Assembly (NCBI RefSeq): GCF_038039535.1
Contig: NZ_JBBPHP010000001.1
Coordinates: 558,001-622,000 of the forward strand
Direction: 5' to 3'
From: Catalinimonas sp038039535
GTDB lineage: Bacteria > Bacteroidota > Bacteroidia > Cytophagales > Cyclobacteriaceae
DNA length: 64,000 nucleotides
Positions within the stretch are counted from its first letter, which is position 1. Each line of letters starts with the position of its first letter. The position numbers and the translations under genes were made by a program. The notes beneath the pieces are model-generated. The model ran no database searches, was not told where the DNA came from, and was given only the letters and a program-made list of their open reading frames with translations. Positions 42,224-51,319 of the stretch are shown here, one piece after another.

Positions 42224-43291
42224 ATGCAAAAATACACCAACCTACTTTTTGGATTTATGCTCTTCGCAGCCTGTAATTCTTCTACGCAGGAGCAATCTGC
42301 TACCCAGGAAAAAGAAGAAGAGGCACAAGCTGAAGCTACCAGCTATCAGACTACCGGTTCTATTGAACGTATTTCAGAAAAGCTGAATGAGGTCGTTCCC
42401 CCCGATGCCCAACTGGAAATACTGGCAGAAGGCTATGAGTGGACAGAAGGGCCGGTCTGGATTCCTCAGGGCAATTATCTGCTGTACTCAGATATTCCAC
42501 CCAATAGTATTTTTAAGTGGAAAGAAGGAGAAGGGGCATCTCTCTACTTAAAACCTTCAGGCTTTACCGGAGAAAATTTTGAAGGAAGAGAACCGGGTTC
42601 TAATGGGCTTATACTGGATGATCAGGGAAGACTGGTGCTCTGTCAGCATGGTGATCGCCGCATTGCCCGCATGACTGCGCCTCTGGATGAACCTGCTCCT
42701 CAATTTGAAACTATAGTAGATAGCTATCAGGGCAAGCGGCTAAACAGTCCTAATGACCTGGCTTATCTGAGCAATGGCGATTTGTATTTCACCGATCCTC
42801 CCTATGGCCTGCCAGGGGGGGCAGATAGTGAAGCCAAAGAGCTTGATTTTCAGGGCGTATATCGTTATTCTGAAGATAATAATGAGCTGGTTTTACTTAC
42901 CGATGAGCTAAGTCGCCCGAATGGGATCGGCTTTTCTCCGAATGGAGAAACTTTGTATGTAGCCAATTCTGATCCCGAACGCGCCATCTGGATGGCTTAT
43001 GATGTGAATGAGGAAGGTAATATTGAGAATGGTAGGGTATTTTATGATGCCACAGATAAGACTGGCGATGAGCCTGGCTTGCCCGATGGTTTTGCAGTTC
43101 ACAGCGGTGGTTATCTTTTTGCTACCGGTCCGGGTGGTGTATGGGTCTTTTCTCCTGAAGGGGAACACTTAGGCACTCTCAAGACCGGGCAGGCTACGGC
43201 CAACTGCACTTTCAATGCTGACGAATCTGTGCTTTATATCACTGCCGACATGTATCTGATGCGTATCGTGCTGAAAGGAGAAGCTTCGTAA
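42224..43291 (+). CDS. SMP-30/gluconolactonase-like lipoprotein
   Basis: A 355-residue SMP-30/LRE-type six-bladed propeller. The N-terminus is a lipoprotein signal with lipobox FAAC (about 16-19). Sugar-lactonase features are visible: EWTEGPVWIPQGNYLLYSDI (about 82-101) with the metal-ligand Glu, LNSPNDLAYLSNGDLYFTD (about 171-189) with the Asn and Asp ligands, and LSRPNGIGFSPNGETLYVA. It would hydrolyse a sugar lactone (for example gluconolactone) with a divalent metal in the periplasm. The ATG at 42224 was chosen over an upstream TTG because it begins the signal peptide. Gene order with UspA (30-nt gap) suggests a short operon. Confidence 0.92.
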   Translation: MQKYTNLLFGFMLFAACNSSTQEQSATQEKEEEAQAEATSYQTTGSIERISEKLNEVVPPDAQLEILAEGYEWTEGPVWIPQGNYLLYSDIPPNSIFKWKEGEGASLYLKPSGFTGENFEGREPGSNGLILDDQGRLVLCQHGDRRIARMTAPLDEPAPQFETIVDSYQGKRLNSPNDLAYLSNGDLYFTDPPYGLPGGADSEAKELDFQGVYRYSEDNNELVLLTDELSRPNGIGFSPNGETLYVANSDPERAIWMAYDVNEEGNIENGRVFYDATDKTGDEPGLPDGFAVHSGGYLFATGPGGVWVFSPEGEHLGTLKTGQATANCTFNADESVLYITADMYLMRIVLKGEAS

Positions 43292-43321
43292 ACAAGAGAA
43301 GCGGTTGTGAGAATTACTAAT

Positions 43322-43774
43322 ATGCTTAACAAAATGAAAAACATACTGGTAGCCGTAGATTTTGACGAGAGAACTTTTGGCCTGGTAGACTATGCTGCCG
43401 AACTGGCCATAAAATTTGATGCCAAAATATGGATTGTACACATTGCAGCACCGGAGCCGGACTTTGTAGGCTATGATGTTGGTCCGCAGTATATCAGGGA
43501 TAGCCGCGCTGATACTTTGAAAGCCGAACATAAAAATCTGAAGTTACTTACGGATAAATTGCATCAGCAGAGCATAGAGGCTGATGCACTACTTATTTCT
43601 GGCCCTACTGTACAGATGATTTTAGACGAAGCTAAAAAGTTGAAGGCTGACCTCATCATCACTGGTTCTCATGACCATAGCTTTCTCTACAATGCTTTTG
43701 TGGGCAGTGTTTCTTTAGAGCTTTTTAAAAAGTCTAAGATCCCCCTCCTGACAGTGCCTTTAGATGATGATTAA
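43322..43774 (+). CDS. Universal stress protein (UspA family)
   Basis: A 150-residue UspA-fold protein (single domain). The start NILVAVDFDERT and the late motif TGSHDHSFLYNAFVGSVS (about 120-137) place it in the family. The ATP-binding signature G-x2-G-x9-G(S/T) is present except that the second Gly is Asp, so ATP binding is uncertain. Start may be 43322 or 43334 (MKNILVAVDF); the second gives the more typical N-terminus. Cytoplasmic, role in stress or energy starvation inferred. It follows the SMP-30 gene closely. Confidence 0.9.
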   Translation: MLNKMKNILVAVDFDERTFGLVDYAAELAIKFDAKIWIVHIAAPEPDFVGYDVGPQYIRDSRADTLKAEHKNLKLLTDKLHQQSIEADALLISGPTVQMILDEAKKLKADLIITGSHDHSFLYNAFVGSVSLELFKKSKIPLLTVPLDDD

Positions 43775-43790
43775 ATATTAGGGGCAGTTT

Positions 43791-44384
43791 TTAGCTGAAG
43801 CGGTCTATCAGGTTTTGGAAAAGCCTGTTGATGGGATAAGAAGGTCCGTGCATCAGGTAAGCCATCGTAATGCCGCTACGCATGGCTTCAAACTGCTGCA
43901 TCGTATCCGTAGCACTGAGGTAACCAAGCTGCTCAAAGAAGTGAATCAGGAATTTACGATGATCGTCAAAAGCACTGATCAGTTGCTGGGCAGTCTCCTT
44001 TTTGAGGTCGGGCTGGAAAATAAGCGAGTGGTACAACTGCCAGAATTCACGTTCCTCTACCAAAGACTGGCGAAATTTCCGGATGATCTGTTCCAGTTTT
44101 TTGGAGGCTGTCAGGCTGTTCTGGAGTTGAAGGTCATCAGTACTTAGTATTCCTGTGATCTTGTGTAGGCTAAAGTCTACAATAGCCTGTAGTAAGCCAT
44201 CTTTGCTTCCGAAGTGATAAAATAGCAGCCCATGCGATATATTGCATGTTCGGGCAATAGTTGCCGCTGTGGTGGTGTGGAATCCATTTTTTGCAAATAA
44301 CTGCATTGCAGTAAGCATGATTTTCTCTTTGCTAATCTCAGCCAGCGATTTCTCCGGGCTTGTTTGAAAAACGGAATCAGACAT
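43791..44384 (-). CDS. TetR family transcriptional regulator
   Basis: A 197-residue TetR-type regulator. The HTH is in about 20-65 (TTAATIARTCNISHGLLF, then YHFGSKDGLLQAIV). The C-terminal domain is longer than that of the TetR at 7567 and the two are not close paralogues. It is convergent with UspA (16-nt gap) and divergent from the alpha-toroid lipoprotein gene (218 nt), which is a likely target. Its ligand is unknown. Confidence 0.93.
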   Translation of the reverse strand: MSDSVFQTSPEKSLAEISKEKIMLTAMQLFAKNGFHTTTAATIARTCNISHGLLFYHFGSKDGLLQAIVDFSLHKITGILSTDDLQLQNSLTASKKLEQIIRKFRQSLVEEREFWQLYHSLIFQPDLKKETAQQLISAFDDHRKFLIHFFEQLGYLSATDTMQQFEAMRSGITMAYLMHGPSYPINRLFQNLIDRFS

Positions 44385-44602
44385 AAGCAGTTGTTTTATG
44401 ACGGTCCAGAAGGCAATAAGTGGTTGAAAATAGATAATTAAGCTCTTACTTTCCGCGTAATTCTACCCACTAACATACACCTGCCAGATTCGGCGATAAT
44501 GCCAATGCTGAGATTAAACAAAACTACGGTTGGCAGTGCGATTTCATTTTGTAAATTGAGGGATTGCATAAAAACAACCTAAAACCATCATTCCTCTTAG
44601 AA

Positions 44603-46294
44603 ATGAGCACTAAAGTCCCCTTTTCAAGATGCTTCGCAGTATGTAAAATCCTTATGGGTAGCTTGGCTATCCTGAACTTTTCTGCCTGCCAACCGACCGA
44701 AAAAGATAGCACTTATGATTCACGGCTTTTTGAAAAAGCTGCTTCAAATGCTGAGCAGGCCCATGAGGGTTTTGTGCGAAGTGATGCTTACATGAGAGCC
44801 TGGCTTGAGCATGCTGACCCCCGGACTAAACTTATTCCCCGTAACCTTTACGATGACAGTACGATCTGGAATGGTAAAGATGCAGCGGCAGACAATTACC
44901 CTTTTATGGTACTTACCAGCTTTTTTACCGACCGGAATTCATATCAGGGGGTGATGCGAGAGATGCTGGAAAACGAAATGGAGCTTACTTCACGGGTAGC
45001 ATCCATGCCGGATACCTACTCATTTGTAAAGCAGGACTTTGAAGATGAGGAAGTAGCCATGGAAAGAATACTTTTTGGTACTTCTGAGTACATCAAAGAT
45101 GGTTTGTTGCCTCTTACGGAATGGCTGGGTACAAGCCCCTGGTCGGAGCGTATGGTCAATATGCTCAGTGATATGGATGAATATGTAGACGTAGCCGGAG
45201 GGTTTGGCGACGAATATTTCGGAAGTGCGCCTGAAGCTGAGGTAAATGGTGAGTTGCTACAGGTCTTATCGCGTGTCTACTGGATGACAGGAGAGCAAAA
45301 GTTTCTGGACTGGGCCATACAGATTGGCGACTATTACCTATTGGGCGAAAAATATCCTCTGACGGGTTTTGACTATCTTCGCCTGCGTGACCACGGCTGT
45401 GAGCTGATCTCCGGCTTGTGTGAGTTATACGTTACATTGCATTTTGCCGATCAGGAAAAGAAAGACGAATACCAGGAAAAGCTGCATCGTCTTTTGGATT
45501 ATATCTTGGCACATGGCAGAAATGAAGACGGCTTATTTTATAATGCGATCAATCCTCAGAATGATGCGGTGGTGGATGCGCAGGCTGCCGACACCTGGGG
45601 CTATACCCTGAACGGATACTATGCTGTTTATATGATAGACAGTGTGAAAGCTTATAAAGAAGCAGTAGACAAAGTTTTTGCCCACCTGGGTAAGTACCAG
45701 AATTTTGACTGGGAAAGAGGAAGTGCTGATGGCTATGCCGATGCCATAGAAAGCGCACTTAATCTCTACAACAGAATTCCTGATGAACGAGCCGCAGATT
45801 GGATAGACAGTGAGGTCCAAGTGATGTGGGCGATGCAGGATTCCAGCCATCGGGAGGGTACAGAGCAATGGAAAGGCTCAGGCATTATAGAAGGCTGGCA
45901 TGGAGATGGTAATTTTGCCCGTACCACCATCATGCATAATCTATGGAAATCTCAGGGAACTTATGTGCAGCCTTGGAGTAAAGAAGTTAAACTAGGTGCA
46001 GTGCAGCAAGGCGATACATTGTTCATTGCATTATCTTCATCGGTCCCTTGGGAAGGTAAACTTTATTTTGATCAGGCCCGCCACAGCACTTCCATGAACT
46101 TACCAATAGACTGGCCTCGTATCAACCAGTTTCCTGAATGGTTTACGGTTGATGCGGAGGATACTTATCAATGGATAGATGTGCAGGCAGAAACTTCTGA
46201 AGCGGTAGATGGAGAAAGTCTTCTGGAAGGAGTGCCTCTCAGCTTATCGGCTGGTGAGAAAAAGTTTTTGATAGTGGTCCCAACAACTGACTAA
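44603..46294 (+). CDS. Lipoprotein with alpha/alpha-toroid (glycosidase-like) fold
   Basis: A 563-residue lipoprotein (lipobox FSAC, about 26-29). The mature part is rich in paired helices with aromatic, Asp and Glu residues, as in six-hairpin glycosidases. Segments such as GDEYFGSAPEAEVNGELLQVL (shorter core VNGELLQVLSRVYWMTG), DAQAADTWGYTLNGYY and ERGSADGYADAIESALNLYN repeat the helix pattern. The C-terminal 100 residues form a beta domain. I cannot name the family; a polysaccharide lyase or glycoside hydrolase of unclassified type is the best guess. No SusC/SusD genes are nearby. The ATG at 44603 starts the signal; an upstream TTG is possible. Confidence 0.75.
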   Translation: MSTKVPFSRCFAVCKILMGSLAILNFSACQPTEKDSTYDSRLFEKAASNAEQAHEGFVRSDAYMRAWLEHADPRTKLIPRNLYDDSTIWNGKDAAADNYPFMVLTSFFTDRNSYQGVMREMLENEMELTSRVASMPDTYSFVKQDFEDEEVAMERILFGTSEYIKDGLLPLTEWLGTSPWSERMVNMLSDMDEYVDVAGGFGDEYFGSAPEAEVNGELLQVLSRVYWMTGEQKFLDWAIQIGDYYLLGEKYPLTGFDYLRLRDHGCELISGLCELYVTLHFADQEKKDEYQEKLHRLLDYILAHGRNEDGLFYNAINPQNDAVVDAQAADTWGYTLNGYYAVYMIDSVKAYKEAVDKVFAHLGKYQNFDWERGSADGYADAIESALNLYNRIPDERAADWIDSEVQVMWAMQDSSHREGTEQWKGSGIIEGWHGDGNFARTTIMHNLWKSQGTYVQPWSKEVKLGAVQQGDTLFIALSSSVPWEGKLYFDQARHSTSMNLPIDWPRINQFPEWFTVDAEDTYQWIDVQAETSEAVDGESLLEGVPLSLSAGEKKFLIVVPTTD

Positions 46295-46358
46295 TCTTTT
46301 AAGGAGACTCAATCCAATGCATTCCCTGAGAACCTGCTAGGAGTATTTTTTATCATAT

Positions 46359-46375
46359 TCCCCCAAAATGGGGGA
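46359..46375. promoter_or_regulatory. Hairpin upstream of the third FtsX permease
   Basis: TCCCCC pairs with GGGGGA around AAAAT, 53 nt before the permease start and 65 nt after the preceding stop. It is followed by A-rich sequence, not T, so it is not a terminator on the plus strand. Confidence 0.4.
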
Positions 46376-46427
46376 GCAAAAGATTGTGAAAAAATGAGCA
46401 ATTTGGGAAGGAGAAAATGTATGTCAT

Positions 46428-48896
46428 ATGTTCTGGAATTATCTGAAGATCGCTTACCGCCATTTGGTAAATCATAAAGTATTTACACTGATCAATATAC
46501 TGGGCTTGGGCATCGGTATGAGTTGCTGCCTTTTTATTTACCTTTTTGTACAGCATGAGCTGAGTTATGATACCTTTCATCTTAAAAAAGACCGCCTGTA
46601 CAGAATTGTCTACCATGCCAATAATGACTATGATTATGCCCGTGTTCCTCCTCCCTTAGCACCTCTGGTGCAGGAAAATCTTTCGGGAGTAGAAGCTACT
46701 GCCCGGGCCTACGGACGAGATATGAGTGTGAGCGTTCCTGATCCTAACGGTATGAGTGAGCAGCAGGATTATGAGGAGACCAATGTGTTCATGGTAGACT
46801 CTACCTTTTTCCCGCTTTTTGATTTAGACTTTATAGCAGGCAGTGAGCAGGAAAATCTTGCCCTGGCGCAGCGGCTTATTCTTACTGAAACTCTGGCTGC
46901 AAAATACTATGGTGAGCAATGGCGACAGAATCCACCGATCGGTCGTACCATTATGGTAGAAGGTATTCATCCTTATCAGATTGCTGCGGTAGTCAGCGAT
47001 TTCCCCGAAAACTCACACCTGGATTTTAGTATGCTGCTGCCTTATAATGATATGTTTGCGCTGATGGATGATGAAAGAAGGGAAGGCATGCGAGATAATT
47101 TATCCAAAAATTGGGTAATCTCTCACTCCCATGCTTATGTGCTTCTGGAAAAAGGAGCAGATCCGCAGGAAGTCAATCAGGGGATGGCACAGCTGTTGGA
47201 AACTTATGCTCCTGAGCCCTTGCGCGTAGGGCAGAGCTTTACTTTGCAGGCTGTACCGGATATTTATCTCAATCCTGATATTTATCTTAATCCCGGGCCG
47301 GTCAGTGACATTACCAATATCTACACTTTCACTGGCATAGCCCTGATTACTTTGCTGATCGCTTGCTTTAACTTCATCAATCTTTCCACAGCACAATCGC
47401 TTAAGCGGAGCAAAGAGGTGGGCATGCGGAAAGTACTGGGAGCCCGCAAACCACAGTTGTTTTTGCAGTTTTTGGGTGAATCTCTATTGATCAGCTTTTT
47501 TGCTTTGATACTAGCCGGCCTGATCATTGGCAGTACATTACCCGAATTCAACAGCCTTACCCAGAAGAGTTTTACCTTTGCTGATCTGACCCATACGCCT
47601 GTGCTGCTTATTTTCATCGGCGTATTCCTGCTGACTGGCTTACTGGGAGGAAGTTATCCGGCATTTTATACCACCAACATCCAATTGGCAAGTGTGCTGA
47701 AAAACAAAGCGCCCTTGAGAGCTAGCTTTCAGCGCTTTTCTCTGAGGCAGGTATTGGTATTGATACAGTTTACTATATCCATTGCTTTGATCGCCGGGAC
47801 AGTGATCATTTATCAGCAGCTTCGCTACCTGCAAAACCAGTCCATGGGATTTCAGAAAGAGGCTATGCTAACCCTGCCTTTGTACAGTACCAACATGAAC
47901 AATGTGTTTGGAGCAGGAGGTGTAGATATGCGACAGAAAATGAACTCCTTTGAAGAAAGGCTGCTGAGCGACGCGAATATTGAGGCTGTAACTCTTTCAT
48001 CCGGAGCTCTGGGCACTACTGTGGTTGCCCGCCGGGTAGAACCGGAAGGATTAGAAACCGAAGGACGTTTGTTTGTACCAACCCTGGCGGTAGATTATGA
48101 TTTTAGTGAAACCTATGGTCTGGAATTAGTTGCCGGTCGGGATTTTGACATAGAAGCAGGTTCTGATCATATAGATGCTTTTGTTGTCAACGAAACTAGC
48201 GTCAGAAACTTTGAGTGGGGTAGTCCGGAAGAAGCTTTGGGCAAGCAAATTGACCTGGAAGGAAAGCAGGGCAATGTGATCGGGGTTGTCAAAGACTTCC
48301 ATTATACCTCATTGCACAGTGCTATTGGTTCTCTGATACTGGGAGTAGACGTTCCGCTTTTTAATACATTTACCATCAAAGTGAATAGTGAAAATCTGAG
48401 CGAAACGGTAGCTTATGTTGAAGACCAGTGGCAGGAATTTTTTCCTCATAAGGCTTTTGAGTACGATTTTCTGGACGAGCAACTGGAACGAGCCTATCAG
48501 GCAGAAGACCGGTTGGGTGATATTATCGCTATTTTCGCCCTTCTTGCCATATTTGTATCCTGTCTCGGCTCTTACGGTCTGGCTTTACTGCTGGCTAAGC
48601 AGAAAGAAAAAGAAATCAGCATCCGCAAAGTTTTGGGTGCGGAGATCGCTCAAATTCTGGGCATGCTTACCAGAGGGTACTTTACGTTGATATTGCTGGC
48701 GAGTCTCCTGGCCGTGCCTCTGGCATACTGGGGTATGACCCACTGGCTGGAAAATTTTGCTTACCGCACCGAAATGAGTTGGTGGCTCTTTGGCATCGCC
48801 ATACTGATGGTACTCATTCTGGCTGCCATCACCATTAGCTACCAGACCATCAAAGCGGCAGTGGCCAACCCTGTGCATGCGCTCAAGGATGAGTAG
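46428..48896 (+). CDS. MacB/FtsX-type ABC transporter permease
   Basis: An 822-residue MacB-like permease, third of its kind in the window. TM1 near 20-42, first FtsX block from about 300 (motif KEVGMRKVLGA, about 326-336), a central TM near 440-462, and a second FtsX block from about 690 (motif KEISIRKVLGA). No prefix domain and no PadR or ATPase neighbour. It is closest in layout to the permease at 3376. Begins MFWNYLKIAYRHLVNHK, the usual start. Transcribed toward the convergent metallophosphoesterase gene (34-nt gap). Confidence 0.92.
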   Translation: MFWNYLKIAYRHLVNHKVFTLINILGLGIGMSCCLFIYLFVQHELSYDTFHLKKDRLYRIVYHANNDYDYARVPPPLAPLVQENLSGVEATARAYGRDMSVSVPDPNGMSEQQDYEETNVFMVDSTFFPLFDLDFIAGSEQENLALAQRLILTETLAAKYYGEQWRQNPPIGRTIMVEGIHPYQIAAVVSDFPENSHLDFSMLLPYNDMFALMDDERREGMRDNLSKNWVISHSHAYVLLEKGADPQEVNQGMAQLLETYAPEPLRVGQSFTLQAVPDIYLNPDIYLNPGPVSDITNIYTFTGIALITLLIACFNFINLSTAQSLKRSKEVGMRKVLGARKPQLFLQFLGESLLISFFALILAGLIIGSTLPEFNSLTQKSFTFADLTHTPVLLIFIGVFLLTGLLGGSYPAFYTTNIQLASVLKNKAPLRASFQRFSLRQVLVLIQFTISIALIAGTVIIYQQLRYLQNQSMGFQKEAMLTLPLYSTNMNNVFGAGGVDMRQKMNSFEERLLSDANIEAVTLSSGALGTTVVARRVEPEGLETEGRLFVPTLAVDYDFSETYGLELVAGRDFDIEAGSDHIDAFVVNETSVRNFEWGSPEEALGKQIDLEGKQGNVIGVVKDFHYTSLHSAIGSLILGVDVPLFNTFTIKVNSENLSETVAYVEDQWQEFFPHKAFEYDFLDEQLERAYQAEDRLGDIIAIFALLAIFVSCLGSYGLALLLAKQKEKEISIRKVLGAEIAQILGMLTRGYFTLILLASLLAVPLAYWGMTHWLENFAYRTEMSWWLFGIAILMVLILAAITISYQTIKAAVANPVHALKDE

Positions 48897-48930
48897 TTTA
48901 CAACATAAGCCGGAGAAAATTGAACAGCAC

Positions 48931-51180
48931 TTAAGATGTTCTGTCTTCCGGACCCATTTTCTTGGTGGTAAAAGTATACCTGTGTTCACCAGCGATGTGG
49001 GTGAAGGGCATGTATTTACCCAGCCACCACACGCTATCGTCTGGCATCAGGTCTACTGTCATGTTCCCGACTTTGCTAATCAGTTGAGGGGGAGCATTTT
49101 TTTCTAGTTGAAGGTCGTCAAAATAGATGCTAAACGGATAATCATGTCCATCATTGATAGTCCACACACCTAAATTAATTACAATCCGGTCGGCTTGGAG
49201 ATCTGCAAACTTTTGCCCGTTCTGTTGCTCAAAGTCCCGGGCGATATTAAGGTTAGCCTGATGCCATTGATCAGAATCGCTATCCAGTTTGAGATGGATG
49301 GAATCTGTCAATTCTTTTTCCTCTTTGCTTTCCATACCTGTGTAAGCTGTTCCTGTCCAGTAAAGCAGGCTCATCCGTTTGAAAGACCGGGCAAAGGCTT
49401 CTACCCATACAAAGGCGCCGCACCAGCCTTGCAAGTCGCTATTTTTGCTATCCACCTTATATCTCAACTTAAGTAGAGGAGACTGATTCGCTTGCCATTG
49501 TACTGCCTGACAAATCCGGTTGATAGTCTGGGGCAGGCGGTCTTGCCCGGGGATATCGTAGCCTCTTTTGCGACTATGCAGATAGAGAGCATGAAAACCA
49601 CTGTTGTTATACAAAGGGCGGACTTCGCAAATATTAGAGGGGTTAAGATCCTCTGTGTAGACAAAGCGGGGCGTCCAGCCTGTGAGTCCTTGCTCAAAAC
49701 CTCCATTGGTTAAGCTAGGCTGGGCAGATAGTTGCCATTTGTTGGTGAGCCAGAGGGCATATTTTTCTTCGTCAAACTCAGGCAAAGCTTCCGGGTAGGG
49801 AAATTCTTCTTCGGTTACCGTCTTAAATTTCACTTTGGCTTCCTTGCCTTTAACCTCTACAATAGCTACGCCCTGACAAGGGCCTCCGGCAAAATCTTCC
49901 TCTCCAAAAGCCCGCGGACGATAGCCCGCCGCAGGCAGATTGATCATCTTCATCCCCTTATAGGTCACTGCTGTTTTAAAAGAAGCTTTGATAGGAATAT
50001 GCACATGCCCACTGAAAATGTAATGCACATTTCCATGGTTAGCCAATATATCCAGCAAAGTGCGTTTAACCGTCACTGATTCAGCATAATTGATTAGCGG
50101 ATTGATACCGATAGGATGGCTGGGCACGTGTTGAAAAAAGAAGGTAGGACTGTCTTTGTTTTTTTCCAGGTCTCTTTCCAGCCAGTCAAAATAATGCGGA
50201 TGAGTCTCCCAGAAATTAGGGCGGAGCGGATCAGGCCAGACAATAAAGTGCCATTCACCCAGGTCAAATGAATAGAGCATTAGTTCCATCCCGTTCATAG
50301 CCTTTTGCGCAGCAAAGTAGTTGCTAAAAGCTTCCATATTATAGCCGGGTGTAAATACAGATTGGTAGCGGGTCTCATGGTTGCCAATGGCGTAGAGAAC
50401 GGGCGTTTTTAGCTTGCTAAAGAACTCCTGCATCTGCACAAAATTTGCCATCTGCCCCTGGCTGTCCACGATATCACCTAGTACCAGGGCAAACTGTGGT
50501 TGACTGCTTAGCTCATTGACCCGCTCTACACAATCTTCCACCCAGGCATTGTGTATTTTCATCCGGGTGGGATGATTGCCTTCCTCTTTGGGGTCTCCGC
50601 CCTGAGGGTCTGCCATAATTACGAAGCTAAAATTACTATCTGCCTCATCTCCACCTACATCTTTCAGGTTAATGGTTCCTATTTCTTTGTCCAGCAGTAG
50701 GTTAGCAGTAGTTTTACTGTCATTAATATTTGCGTTAATTTCATTTTGCTTTACAAGCTCAGCCAGTGTAAAGCTGAACTCCTGTATACCTTCTATAAGA
50801 ATTGTACTACTTTCCTGCGCATCTTTGAGCCATAATACTATCACGTCAGTTTGCATCATGCTGGCAGAAGAGCTAAAGCTTTGGTTTTCAGAAGAGAAAT
50901 CATCTTCTCCCGGCTCAAAAAAGTACGATTTGATTCTGTCAACTTTGGCTCCTTTTACTTTTACTCTACCCTCAAGATTACTAAACTTATTTTCATCGTT
51001 TGCGCTGAATGCAAGTCGTACAGCTATCTCTTCTTCCTTCGTTATCGCGTCTTGAAGGGTATTTACAGATGGATAATGGCAGGGAGTAAGGGAGAAAGTA
51101 TTTTTGTACAAGCCTTCACGAGCCAACAATAAAGAAGAGCTGCCAGCGCCAAGGTTCTTGATAAAATTTCTTCTTTTCAT
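48931..51180 (-). CDS. Exported calcineurin-like metallophosphoesterase
   Basis: A 749-residue protein with a Tat/Sec-type signal (MKRRNFIKNLGAGSSSLLLA, residues 1-20). An N-terminal region of about 165 residues with Ig-like features precedes the phosphoesterase domain (about 180-460): DPQ (about 188-190, in place of the usual DxH), GDIVD (about 235-239), GNHE (about 266-269), FFQHVPSHP and SGHVHIP (about 392-398). The C-terminal part (about 500-749) is a beta-sandwich with jelly-roll appearance, perhaps a binding domain. It may cleave phosphodiesters or phosphate esters outside the inner membrane. The start at 51180 gives the RR-type signal; the frame opens 12 codons before. Confidence 0.9.
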   Translation of the reverse strand: MKRRNFIKNLGAGSSSLLLAREGLYKNTFSLTPCHYPSVNTLQDAITKEEEIAVRLAFSANDENKFSNLEGRVKVKGAKVDRIKSYFFEPGEDDFSSENQSFSSSASMMQTDVIVLWLKDAQESSTILIEGIQEFSFTLAELVKQNEINANINDSKTTANLLLDKEIGTINLKDVGGDEADSNFSFVIMADPQGGDPKEEGNHPTRMKIHNAWVEDCVERVNELSSQPQFALVLGDIVDSQGQMANFVQMQEFFSKLKTPVLYAIGNHETRYQSVFTPGYNMEAFSNYFAAQKAMNGMELMLYSFDLGEWHFIVWPDPLRPNFWETHPHYFDWLERDLEKNKDSPTFFFQHVPSHPIGINPLINYAESVTVKRTLLDILANHGNVHYIFSGHVHIPIKASFKTAVTYKGMKMINLPAAGYRPRAFGEEDFAGGPCQGVAIVEVKGKEAKVKFKTVTEEEFPYPEALPEFDEEKYALWLTNKWQLSAQPSLTNGGFEQGLTGWTPRFVYTEDLNPSNICEVRPLYNNSGFHALYLHSRKRGYDIPGQDRLPQTINRICQAVQWQANQSPLLKLRYKVDSKNSDLQGWCGAFVWVEAFARSFKRMSLLYWTGTAYTGMESKEEKELTDSIHLKLDSDSDQWHQANLNIARDFEQQNGQKFADLQADRIVINLGVWTINDGHDYPFSIYFDDLQLEKNAPPQLISKVGNMTVDLMPDDSVWWLGKYMPFTHIAGEHRYTFTTKKMGPEDRTS

Positions 51181-51270
51181 AACTTGAGATAAGGTTCTGG
51201 GTTCACCTATGTTCACAAAACACAGGGAAGCTTATTCATCTAAACTACATAATTCTCAGATTTTTTTAAT

Positions 51271-51285
51271 AATCTTGTAAAGATT
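51271..51285. promoter_or_regulatory. 15-bp palindrome before xylB
   Basis: AATCTTGTAAAGATT is a 6-bp inverted repeat around GTA, 34 nt upstream of the xylB start. A candidate site for a xylose regulator; no such regulator lies in the window. Confidence 0.45.
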
Positions 51286-51319
51286 GTAATTTAGACAACT
51301 GACCTTACTTTTTGAGTTT

